From: JAILLW01 sp045640525
GTDB taxonomy: Bacteria; Bacillota; Clostridia; Lachnospirales; Lachnospiraceae
Direction: 5' to 3'
Assembly: GCA_045640525.1 (NCBI GenBank)
Contig: JAZUFE010000033.1
Location: 1 to 32,218, forward strand
DNA: 32,218 nucleotides
The position numbers and the translations under genes are program-made. Positions within the stretch are counted from its first letter, which is position 1. Every line of letters begins with the position of its first letter. The notes under the pieces are model-generated. The model worked only from the letters and a program-made list of their open reading frames with translations, was not told the DNA's origin and made no database searches. Below are positions 7,227 to 15,397 of this stretch, piece by piece.

Positions 7227-8531
7227 ATGGATAGGGTACTTAAAATAGGAGCATCTAATAAGTTCTTCTATTACACACTTGGTGAGCGCAATACATTTAA
7301 CATCAAAATCAGATTTGCGATTCCCAATCTTAAATTGGATGAGTTGAAAGAATCATTTAACGAGGCTCTTGCAAGGTATCCCGAATTTGGAGTGCAGGTC
7401 TTTATTAAAGACAATAAGCTGGTTTCAAGAATTAATGATAAAGATATAGTATTTCGTGAATACGGTTCGTCACCGGTATGCTTCGGCACTGATGACACTA
7501 ACGGATTTATGTTCTATGTACTTTATGGTGCTGATGAGATTACTGTTTCGTATTATCACGGTCTGGCGGATGTAACAGGCATGGAAGAGTACGTCAGATG
7601 CGTGATGTATCTGTATTCACAAAAAATAGGATTTGAGTTGAGCCCTGAAGAACTGAAGGAATTATTGTCATCGATACGTGAATCGGATGATGTTAAATAC
7701 TCAGAGGATTTACTTGACCCATATGGCAAGTACGGTGATTCAAATGTAGTTCCACAATATGTTTTTGATAATCGTGGGGCATATAAGTTGCCTCTGGAAG
7801 AAGATTTGTCTGATGATGCGTACAGTTATTATTCCGAAATCAGATTTGATTTTGATACTGTTTTAAAGAAAACCAAGGATTTGGAAGTGTCTGTAACACC
7901 GTTCTTGCTTGATACGCTTATCAAAGGGATTTTTTCCGAATTTGACGTGCAGGGCGAAACTGTTATTACGATGCTGCCGGTTGACATGAGAAAGTATTTC
8001 AAATCGAAAAATGTAGTAAATTTTTCTGACAGTGTATTTTTATCTTATACGGCGGAAAATATGCAGCTTCCGGTAGATAAGAGATGTTCGCGAATAAAAG
8101 AAATGATAAAGCAACAATCAACACCGGAGAATTTCGCCAAAATGATGGGAGATAAAGCAAATGCGGTAGCATCTTTTGAAGAATCTCCACTTCCGTTAAA
8201 CGAAATTCTGGCTAAAACCAATGCTCCTCAAAACAGTGATTTTAATCCGCTGACGATTGTAACAACGTATTTGGGCAACATGACATTGATGTCAGGACTT
8301 GACAGACTGGTTACCGATATGGATACGTATGCATGTGCGTGGGGGAATGCCGTACTGGCCAGAATATGCAGGAATGAAGTCAGACTTCAGGTGATGACGA
8401 CTTCTAAAGAAAATTCTATTGCCGAAGCCGTATACAATAGCTTGGTCAATGATGGATACAATCCGAAAATGGAATCAAATAAACGAATGTACAGAGATTT
8501 TATGATGTCAGAGAGGTTATACAATGAGTAA
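7227..8531 (+). CDS. HxxxD acyltransferase-like protein (condensation/CAT superfamily)
   Basis: This 434-residue protein carries the HxxxD signature H111-GLA-D115 followed by VTG, as in condensation domains, chloramphenicol acetyltransferase and alcohol acetyltransferases, where the His is the catalytic base. The length fits one two-lobed chloroplast-like CAT fold, and the N-terminal pattern (MDRVLKIGASNKFFYY, then a substrate-lobe helix) is consistent. These enzymes move an acyl group from a CoA or carrier protein to an OH or NH acceptor. I chose ATG 7227 because GGAG at 7217-7220 lies 6 bases upstream; the TTG at 7203 has no such site. No carrier protein or adenylation-carrier line is visible nearby. 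The gene overlaps the next by 8 bp, so the two are translated together. The substrate is unknown. Confidence 0.65.
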   Translation: MDRVLKIGASNKFFYYTLGERNTFNIKIRFAIPNLKLDELKESFNEALARYPEFGVQVFIKDNKLVSRINDKDIVFREYGSSPVCFGTDDTNGFMFYVLYGADEITVSYYHGLADVTGMEEYVRCVMYLYSQKIGFELSPEELKELLSSIRESDDVKYSEDLLDPYGKYGDSNVVPQYVFDNRGAYKLPLEEDLSDDAYSYYSEIRFDFDTVLKKTKDLEVSVTPFLLDTLIKGIFSEFDVQGETVITMLPVDMRKYFKSKNVVNFSDSVFLSYTAENMQLPVDKRCSRIKEMIKQQSTPENFAKMMGDKANAVASFEESPLPLNEILAKTNAPQNSDFNPLTIVTTYLGNMTLMSGLDRLVTDMDTYACAWGNAVLARICRNEVRLQVMTTSKENSIAEAVYNSLVNDGYNPKMESNKRMYRDFMMSERLYNE

Positions 8532-11061
8532 CTATGAAATCACAGTAGTAACGCCATACCATAATGAGGAGATGGAAATATTTCATCATGCACTTGATTC
8601 ACTTAAGAATCAGACTCTCGGCTTTGAAAAGATTGAATGGGTTGTTGCCATTCACAACAGCCGTCCCGAGATGATTGAGCAGGTGCAGAATCTGCTTGGT
8701 GAATATCCGAATGTTAAAACAATTGTGGTTAACAACGATATCCATTCTGCCTCAAGCCCTCGTAATGAAGGACTTAAGATAGCAACAGCAAAGTATGTAG
8801 GCTTCCTGGATTCCGATGACAGCTATACACCATGGGCTCTTAAAAAGGCCGTATATCATATGAAAAAGTCAGGTGCTCAGGGCGGATGGTTCAGAAGAGA
8901 ATTTGAACTTCAAAGTAAGGATAATATTCCTATCAGAGAAATCGTTCTGTGGGATCAGACCCAAGAAGAGATTATTATCGAGAAGGGTGTCAACTGGGAT
9001 GATGAGAAATTGCTCAGCGGATTGTGGGGTCATGTAACCAGTAGAATATTTGATCGTGAATTCCTTCTTGAGAACGATATTTGGTTTGACAATAACATTA
9101 CATACGGCGAAGATTTCCTTTTTATTACGGAAATGTTCGGACACGGAAATAAGTTTTGTTATCTTCCTCAAACCGTTGGCTATCACCAGTTTATTAACAG
9201 TAAATCATTGATTCAGACAGCACATCATGATGTGCCGATGATGATGAATATTTCCGAAGGTGTTGCCAAGATACTCAATACAATGAATAAATACGGACTA
9301 TATCTTGATGCGGCAACTGCAGAACTCTTGATGTTCGAAGTTATGTACATGAAAGGTTGTCCGGAGCTTACACTTGAGAACAGATATGCGATTAGGGATA
9401 TGTTCCTTCCGATTTTGGAAGCCCAGAAGCCGACCAGAGTCAATAAACTTTACAGTGAAAAGACAATACAGGACAGATGGGCGCTACGAGATTATATTCT
9501 TAATCCCGAGAAATATATTGATTCCAAAGACAGTGAGCCGATGGCTTTAAGCAACAGCTATCAGGATGAAGAGGTCAGAAGTGATCTTAAACTGTTGATG
9601 GATATATTGGATAACAATCATGATACCGACTTTGGTAACAGATTCGGTTTCGTCAATATTCATACCATTACGGGTTATATGTCGAGAGTACCTGTTAGCG
9701 AGTATTCATTCTATGAGCCGTTGGTAAGACTACAAACAGGTATAGGTGAGACCGGTATTTTGGTTAATGAACCGATTGTTAATTATGTATATTCAATCGG
9801 TAATATGAACAACCGAAAACTGATACCTGCGACCAACTCTCACCTTGATACGTATGAAAAGTACTTCGAAAAAATGGTTAATAACGAAGATACACTACTT
9901 CTTTATGAAAGCCTTCGTTCAGAGGTCTCTTTTAATGATGCGACAACAGCCAATTCAATATACGGTGCGGTTGTTCAGTCATATTTCAAGAAACGTATCG
10001 CATCGGCAGGTGAATCGAATGCCGATTTTGCAGTGCCGACCTCGTTGATTTTTGATAAGGAGCTTGTGGCAACCAAGCTGGTTCGCCTTCTATATGCCCT
10101 GACAGATGAGAATCTGACGCAGATTGTTGCACCCAATACATGGAACGTTTGCAGAGTACTTGAACTTATTACCCAGGATCCTGAAGGAATCTGCAATGCG
10201 GTTGAAAACGGAATCAAATCGTTTGCAGAATTTACACCAAATCCGAAGCGCGCTAAGGAACTTAGAGATATCTTCGCAGGCATGCCCAAAGGTACGCTTG
10301 ATTTAAAGAAAATATGGCCGAAATTCAAGCAGATTGTTGCATACAAAGATGAAGAGTTCAAAGTATACACCGACAGACTCAAGAAGCTCACAGGTAACAT
10401 CAAAATTGTGAACAGCCCTATCTTTATACCGGAAGCTATGCTTGGAATACCGGTAGCAGATTCGGATTTGTTCGAACTTGATCTGAATTCCGCTTTTTAC
10501 GAATTTGTGAAGGTAGGAGAGAACCAAGAGACGGATGGCGATTTCGTTTTGTATGATTCACTTGAAGTGGGAAGTACATATAAGGTTTATGTAACGAATA
10601 AAGCCGGACTGTACAGATATGACAGCAAACAATATATAACCGTTAAAGAAATCAATGATGATAAGCCACGTTTTACCGTTGATTCTTCGATTACACAGTC
10701 TATATCGCTTGCGGACAAGAAGATATCTTCAACGCAAGTATACGCAGCATTGAAAAATGCGTGTCAAAAGGCAGGTATAGGAGTTGCGGATTATGCATTC
10801 TGGAAAACGAAAGGACAACTGAATGTCTTCGTTGAAACCGATTCGGAGAGCATGCCGGATAATTCACAAACGGTGGAAGAGGAGCTGCATAAGGAACTTG
10901 GAACCGAAGTTATTGTGAAATTCCTTGAACCCGAAACAATGCTTCTGTTTGCCGAAACCAAGGCAAGCAAGCTTAAGGTTACAACTGATACAATATATCC
11001 GACTCATACGATTGAATTGCCACCCGATAAGAATTTCATTAAGGTAAGTGTGGCAGAATAA
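8524..11061 (+). CDS. Family 2 glycosyltransferase fused to a GH3-type acyl-adenylating domain
   Basis: Residues 1 to ~330 form a GT-A glycosyltransferase 2: the start ITVVTPYHNEE, then the nucleotide-sugar/metal motif D96-S-D98-D99. Residues ~345-845 match the plant/bacterial GH3 acyl-acid amido synthetase layout (an ANL-like fold, not glycoside hydrolase 3). Seen are a DTDFGNRFGF start, VPVSEYSFYEP, LIPATNSHL, W..CRVLELI, EAMLGI (637-642), AFYEFV and AGLYRY (694-699). GH3 enzymes activate a carboxylate with ATP and join it to an amine. Two ATP-site elements look altered: the SGTTGK loop reads S424-IGNMNNRK, and the Gly-Asp usual after GLYRY reads K702-Q703. The second half may thus be inactive or changed in chemistry. 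The 8-bp overlap with the HxxxD protein implies joint function. The domain match is from memory of the family. Confidence 0.7.
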   Translation: MSNYEITVVTPYHNEEMEIFHHALDSLKNQTLGFEKIEWVVAIHNSRPEMIEQVQNLLGEYPNVKTIVVNNDIHSASSPRNEGLKIATAKYVGFLDSDDSYTPWALKKAVYHMKKSGAQGGWFRREFELQSKDNIPIREIVLWDQTQEEIIIEKGVNWDDEKLLSGLWGHVTSRIFDREFLLENDIWFDNNITYGEDFLFITEMFGHGNKFCYLPQTVGYHQFINSKSLIQTAHHDVPMMMNISEGVAKILNTMNKYGLYLDAATAELLMFEVMYMKGCPELTLENRYAIRDMFLPILEAQKPTRVNKLYSEKTIQDRWALRDYILNPEKYIDSKDSEPMALSNSYQDEEVRSDLKLLMDILDNNHDTDFGNRFGFVNIHTITGYMSRVPVSEYSFYEPLVRLQTGIGETGILVNEPIVNYVYSIGNMNNRKLIPATNSHLDTYEKYFEKMVNNEDTLLLYESLRSEVSFNDATTANSIYGAVVQSYFKKRIASAGESNADFAVPTSLIFDKELVATKLVRLLYALTDENLTQIVAPNTWNVCRVLELITQDPEGICNAVENGIKSFAEFTPNPKRAKELRDIFAGMPKGTLDLKKIWPKFKQIVAYKDEEFKVYTDRLKKLTGNIKIVNSPIFIPEAMLGIPVADSDLFELDLNSAFYEFVKVGENQETDGDFVLYDSLEVGSTYKVYVTNKAGLYRYDSKQYITVKEINDDKPRFTVDSSITQSISLADKKISSTQVYAALKNACQKAGIGVADYAFWKTKGQLNVFVETDSESMPDNSQTVEEELHKELGTEVIVKFLEPETMLLFAETKASKLKVTTDTIYPTHTIELPPDKNFIKVSVAE

Positions 11062-11079
11062 GAAACGCTGATTAAGATG

Positions 11080-11110
11080 AAAAGCACAGCCAATAGCGGC
11101 TGTGCTTTTG
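11080..11110. terminator. Bidirectional terminator between convergent operons
   Basis: A perfect 12-bp stem AAAAGCACAGCC/GGCTGTGCTTTT (11080-11091 with 11098-11109) has a 6-nt loop. It presents four T residues in either direction, between the GT2-GH3 stop and the stop of the phosphatase gene. Confidence 0.85.
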
Positions 11111-11157
11111 TAATGCGTTAATTTGTTTAATGGCTCGAACCTCGATTGATAATCTGT

Positions 11158-13389
11158 CTATTGCGTAATGTCTTTCTTCAAAATGGTTAATATGTTCATA
11201 TCATTCTTATATTCGTAATAAATCTCATCAACCTGTTTCTTGATGATGTGAATACCCAATCCGCCGATTTGACGTTCCAGAGGATTCTTTCCAAGAGAAT
11301 CGGGCTCGTTGACTCTGATAGGATTAAACGGCTTGCCGTGGTCCATGAACACAATTTTGACTATTCGGTTATGATGATCAAAACTCAGACTGATTTTGGC
11401 ATCCTTGGTAGTAGCATTGGGAGGGTAAGCGTAATTGCATATATTTGAGAAAATCTCATCGCAAACCAAATTAAGTGAAAGTATGAACTTTCTGGAACAC
11501 ATCAATCTGTTCAAGGTTTCTTCAATAAAATCTATTACTTCCGATGTGGAATTAATGTCGGCTACGGTATCGTAATCATACTTTTTGGTTCCGAAGAATC
11601 TTACGGACAACATTGTTATGTCGTCGAATTGAGGGGCGTCACCGATGAATTCGTCAACATTCTTTTTAATTGCGGAACATATGCCATTTGAAGTGGTATT
11701 CTTTGGAAGCGAGTTCAGCATATCCTTTAATCTGTCGTTTCCGTATAACTCTTCAGAAGAGTTGATGGCTTCGGTAACACCGTCGGTATAAAGATACAGT
11801 TCGTCTCCTAAATCACAATATACGGTATTGACTCTGTACTTATGGTTCTTTAGACCGGAAAGAACGAGATTTGGTTTGAAACCGTCCAAATACTCGTAAG
11901 TTCCGTTAACACTTTTAATAAGCGGTGCATTGTGACCTGCATTTACGAAATTCAGCTCACCGGTATCAAGGTTGAGCTTTCCGAGCCAGGCAGTAACGAA
12001 GAAGTTGGACTTGCTGTCGCTGATAAGCGTATTGTTGGCTTCGAAGAATACTTCGTCAAGCGATTTGCCCGATTCGACGAGATTCTTGATAACTGCTTTC
12101 GAATTCATCATAAACATGGCTGCCGGGATTCCTTTGCCCGAAACATCGGCTATCAGAACATACAGGATATTACCGATGAGATAGAAATCATAGAAATCAC
12201 CGCCGACTTCTTTGGCAGGGAACATGGAAGCATATAAATCAAAAGTTTCCTGCTCGTTCATAAATTTGGATACGTTTGGAAGAGCAGCTGACTGGACCAA
12301 ACGCGCATTTTCAAGGTCTTGTGCGTTTTTGGCGTTGGCTTCTTCAATGTATTCTTTCAGCTTGCTTACGGTCGAATTGATGTTGTTGGATAATGTTGAA
12401 AATTCTGTGTAATCACGTGATTCAACAGTTTCGTTAAGCTTTCCTTCGGTAATGTCGGCAAGAGTATGGTTGACCTTGTTTAGCGGAACAACGAAAGTAT
12501 CTTTGGTAATTCTTGAAATGAAGAAATACAGTGCTATTGACAGAGCCAAACTTGAAATAATTGTAATGCGATATACAGAAAAGATATCGGCAATCGCTTC
12601 CTTAATGTACATACCGCAACAGTAACTGTAGTGTTCCGAATTTGCTTTGCAAAGATACAGTTTATCATTGTTGGCAACAACGATTGCCCCTGATTTATCG
12701 GGAACAACGCTTAATACGGACAGAACTCCGGAAGGATCTTTTTTGGAAACAGCCGAGTATGAATCGTAAATAATGTTGCCGGTATCCTCATCGTAGATGA
12801 GGGCAAACCCGTTGTTGAACCAAAACTTCTTAATACTTAGTTCGGCTGCGGCAAATTTCATAAGAAAATCAAAATCATCACCTTTGATGGTTAATATGAG
12901 ACGTCCGTCGCTGACTGTTGAGAAGGCGGTATAGGTTTTGCTCTTTTCGTCGCTGTATACAATATTGCTGCGAATGCTTTCATCATATTCCGGAGACGCG
13001 GTTCCGATTTTAGCCGGATCTTTGTCTAAAAGTATTTGTTGATTGTTCGCAATCGAAAAATCGGCGATATTGATTTGATATTGAGCTGTGAAATCGGATA
13101 GGAGTCGGTTGATATCCTCAGAGGATTGGGGATGGCGACTATCGTACATATCGGTCAGGGTTTGAACGATATAGTATGCATAATCCCTAAAATTTGATTC
13201 TTCTTCACTTTTGATTTCGTCACAGCTGATTAACAGGGTATCTTCAATACTGGAAAACTCATTAACCATACTGGCAATCAGGCTGATTATAAGAAGCAAA
13301 GAAAAAAGGCCTGCAAGAAAAGCAAGCAGGCGAATTTTAAATGTTGATTCTGCGGATTTGAGAATTTTATTAACAGGATCTAACTTCAT
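11158..13389 (-). CDS. Membrane sensor with HAMP, PP2C-type (SpoIIE/RsbU) phosphatase and RsbW-like ATPase domains
   Basis: This 743-residue protein runs: TM helix ~20-42, extracellular Cache-like sensor ~44-265, TM helix ~268-290, HAMP-like linker ~290-345, PP2C_SIG phosphatase ~375-585, and a C-terminal HATPase resembling anti-sigma kinases ~605-740. Metal-binding Asp residues sit in VGGDFYDF (D398, D401) and ADVSGKG. The ATPase has the N-box DEIFSNICNYAY and the G-boxes DHGKPFNP and GGLGIHIIK. In partner switching the phosphatase removes phosphate from the STAS protein and the kinase restores it; here both activities appear in one chain. The gene begins 3 bases after the STAS stop, so they form one operon. 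No sigma factor is adjacent, and the output is unknown. Confidence 0.88.
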   Translation of the reverse strand: MKLDPVNKILKSAESTFKIRLLAFLAGLFSLLLIISLIASMVNEFSSIEDTLLISCDEIKSEEESNFRDYAYYIVQTLTDMYDSRHPQSSEDINRLLSDFTAQYQINIADFSIANNQQILLDKDPAKIGTASPEYDESIRSNIVYSDEKSKTYTAFSTVSDGRLILTIKGDDFDFLMKFAAAELSIKKFWFNNGFALIYDEDTGNIIYDSYSAVSKKDPSGVLSVLSVVPDKSGAIVVANNDKLYLCKANSEHYSYCCGMYIKEAIADIFSVYRITIISSLALSIALYFFISRITKDTFVVPLNKVNHTLADITEGKLNETVESRDYTEFSTLSNNINSTVSKLKEYIEEANAKNAQDLENARLVQSAALPNVSKFMNEQETFDLYASMFPAKEVGGDFYDFYLIGNILYVLIADVSGKGIPAAMFMMNSKAVIKNLVESGKSLDEVFFEANNTLISDSKSNFFVTAWLGKLNLDTGELNFVNAGHNAPLIKSVNGTYEYLDGFKPNLVLSGLKNHKYRVNTVYCDLGDELYLYTDGVTEAINSSEELYGNDRLKDMLNSLPKNTTSNGICSAIKKNVDEFIGDAPQFDDITMLSVRFFGTKKYDYDTVADINSTSEVIDFIEETLNRLMCSRKFILSLNLVCDEIFSNICNYAYPPNATTKDAKISLSFDHHNRIVKIVFMDHGKPFNPIRVNEPDSLGKNPLERQIGGLGIHIIKKQVDEIYYEYKNDMNILTILKKDITQ

Positions 13390-13392
13390 AGA

Positions 13393-13701
13393 CTAGTCCT
13401 GCTCTATAGTTAAGAAATCACTGAATCCGGTACTGTCGAAAATGTTGACAACGAATTCGTTGGGATTCTTGATGACAAATTTAAGGTCATCCTGCTCGTC
13501 GGCAGCCTGTTGAATGGAAAGTACAATTCGTAACGCTGCGGATGACAAATAGTCGGTATCGCTCAAGTCGAGAATGATTTTGGATACCGAATCAATGTCG
13601 GAATTAACGGCTTCGCTCAAATCCTTGGAGTTGGAAGAATCAATTCTTCCGGAAATTGCGATACACATAATATTATTTTCAATACTCTTGTTTAGTGTCA
13701 T
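13393..13701 (-). CDS. STAS-domain anti-anti-sigma factor-like protein (RsbV/SpoIIAA type)
   Basis: This 102-residue single STAS domain has ISGRIDSSN near the N-terminus and the DLSDTDYLSSAALR loop. The Ser at 54 corresponds to the phosphorylated Ser of RsbV/SpoIIAA; the usual following Gly is Ala here. I chose the ATG at 13701 because AAGGA lies 6 bases upstream and because the predicted -10 box is only 10 bases above the upstream ATG at 13773, which would make that start nearly leaderless. The longer version would add 24 residues. It is the first gene of the operon with the phosphatase-kinase sensor and is presumably its substrate. Confidence 0.87.
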   Translation of the reverse strand: MTLNKSIENNIMCIAISGRIDSSNSKDLSEAVNSDIDSVSKIILDLSDTDYLSSAALRIVLSIQQAADEQDDLKFVIKNPNEFVVNIFDSTGFSDFLTIEQD

Positions 13702-13782
13702 ATGTAATCCTTTCCAATAGCTACGTTGTGTCATATTAGGCGGACGTGTAAAACGAAATTCCTCTGACATCACCTAACACAA

Positions 13783-13811
13783 ATTATATATTAAACAATA
13801 GTTGATATCAA
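13783..13811 (-). promoter_or_regulatory. Predicted sigma-A promoter of the STAS/phosphatase operon
   Basis: On the minus strand TTGATA (13811-13806) and a consensus TATAAT (13788-13783) are separated by exactly 17 bases. This gives a leader of about 75 nt before the chosen STAS start. Confidence 0.75.
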
Positions 13812-13908
13812 GAGGCAGTGGCCGGTGGAATAAAATTTGGACAGAATATCTATGATGAGAATCTACGATGAATGTGCTATTATTAAAAATGGAAAGGAAA
13901 CGTAGGAA

Positions 13909-15381
13909 GTGGGACGATTTGAAGAAGCAGTTATTTATGCAACTAAAAAGCACAACGGAACTGTCAGAAAAGTCACGAAAATTCCGACAATACTCCATTC
14001 TATGGAGGTTGCTCATATAATATCCACTATTACAAATGATATAGATGTTATGATAGCAGGACTCCTTCATGATGTTGTTGAAGATACTAACGGAACACTT
14101 GATGAGATAAGAAATCTTTTTGGGGATAAAGTTGCCTGGTTGGTAGATTCGGAAACAGAAAACAAGTACGAGGACGAAGATAAAGCACTTTCCTGGAAGA
14201 AGCGAAAAGAAGAATCAATCAGGAGACTTGAAAGGCTAAATGACCGGGATGTTGAGGTGCTGTGGCTTGCGGATAAACTTTCAAATATAAGGTCTTTGGC
14301 TATTAATTATAGCGAAAAAGGCGAAGCTATATGGCAGTCTTTTAATCAAAAGGATTCCAAAATGCATCAATGGTACTATAAAACCATCGCCGAAGTGTTG
14401 GAAATGCACCTTAACAGAACCGGAGCGTTTAAAGAATATGTTAAACATGTCAATTCCATTTGGCCCGGAACTTTTGCAAGTGAGAAATCGAAATATAAAA
14501 AATACAATGAAGTATCAATAGAAGGATGCAAGCTTATAGGTAAAGGCGCTAAGGGCGCGGTGTACAGATATGATGATGAATTGGTGCTGAAAGTCTATAA
14601 TACGGGAAATCAGTATAAGGACATCGAAAGAGAAAGAAATCTTGCAAGGCAGGCATTTGTCGCCGGCATTCCTACAGCGATTTCATTCGGAATAGTAAGG
14701 GTTGGAAACGGATACGGCTCAATATTTGAGTTTTTGGAGCTTGATACGGTTTCGTCACTTATTGCCAGTAACCCCGAAAAAGTGAAAGACTATGCTGCCC
14801 AAATGGCACATCTTGCCAAGATTATTCATACGACGGATGCAAAAGAAAAAGGGATGGAATTGGATAGCTATCTTAATGAGGTGTATGAGTGGATTGATGG
14901 TGGAATCGCATACGAAGATAATATGCTCAGCCAGAAGATCAGGACAATGATAGATGAACTTCCTCGAGTTAATACGTTGATTCATGGGGATTTTCATACA
15001 GGTAATGTGCTAAACAGCCGTGGGGAATATATTCTGATTGATATGGACAGGCTTTCTACATGCCATCCGATTGTAGAACTTAGCGGCTTGTATATGTCCT
15101 ATGTTGCGTTCGGGGAGATAGATAAATCAATGGTCGAAAATTTCATGGGATTTTCGTATGAAATAAGCAGGGAGTTTTTCAAAAATTTCATGGAAGAGTA
15201 TTTGGGTACGAAAAAGATACAGGATGTTGTGAATAAGGCAGCCCTTTTATGCTATGTAAGGCTTGTAAGAAGGTGCTATAAAAAGGGAATGAACTTATCA
15301 AAGGAAAATGCGCAAGCACGTGACTATTATATGAACAGAATAAACGAACTTTTGGGTACTGTTGATTCCTTTTCATATTAA
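13909..15381 (+). CDS. HD (SpoT-hydrolase-like) domain fused to an APH-type kinase domain
   Basis: This 490-residue protein is a two-domain fusion. The N-terminus (~1-170) is an HD phosphohydrolase of the RelA/SpoT/MESH1 type: H30, H54-D55 with E58-D59 in LLHDVVEDT, and D122..N126 in ADKLSNIR. No ppGpp synthetase or TGS domain follows. From ~195 a kinase of the aminoglycoside/choline phosphotransferase fold begins with a Gly-rich loop (GKGAKGAVY) and a VLKVY Lys. It then has the catalytic H359-GD-FHTG-N366 and the metal-binding D378-M-D380. The only in-frame start is GTG 13909, directly after a TAG, with AAAGGA 10 bases upstream and an extended -10 (TGCTATTAT) at 13875-13883. It is divergent from the STAS operon. 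The substrate of either domain is unknown; nucleotide cleavage plus small-molecule phosphorylation is the family expectation. Confidence 0.82.
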   Translation: MGRFEEAVIYATKKHNGTVRKVTKIPTILHSMEVAHIISTITNDIDVMIAGLLHDVVEDTNGTLDEIRNLFGDKVAWLVDSETENKYEDEDKALSWKKRKEESIRRLERLNDRDVEVLWLADKLSNIRSLAINYSEKGEAIWQSFNQKDSKMHQWYYKTIAEVLEMHLNRTGAFKEYVKHVNSIWPGTFASEKSKYKKYNEVSIEGCKLIGKGAKGAVYRYDDELVLKVYNTGNQYKDIERERNLARQAFVAGIPTAISFGIVRVGNGYGSIFEFLELDTVSSLIASNPEKVKDYAAQMAHLAKIIHTTDAKEKGMELDSYLNEVYEWIDGGIAYEDNMLSQKIRTMIDELPRVNTLIHGDFHTGNVLNSRGEYILIDMDRLSTCHPIVELSGLYMSYVAFGEIDKSMVENFMGFSYEISREFFKNFMEEYLGTKKIQDVVNKAALLCYVRLVRRCYKKGMNLSKENAQARDYYMNRINELLGTVDSFSY

Positions 15382-15397
15382 ATAGGGCTATGAACAG

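Noticed and set aside
7227..8531. Complete NRPS module
   Set aside because: Only one HxxxD domain is present, with no carrier (PCP) site or thioesterase in either gene.
8524..11061. GH3 read as glycoside hydrolase family 3
   Set aside because: The motifs are those of the auxin-responsive GH3 acyl-acid amido synthetases; no glycoside hydrolase 3 barrel or SDW-type nucleophile motif is seen.
13909..14420. Full RelA/SpoT ppGpp synthetase-hydrolase
   Set aside because: Only the HD hydrolase part is present; a kinase fold follows instead of synthetase, TGS or ACT domains.
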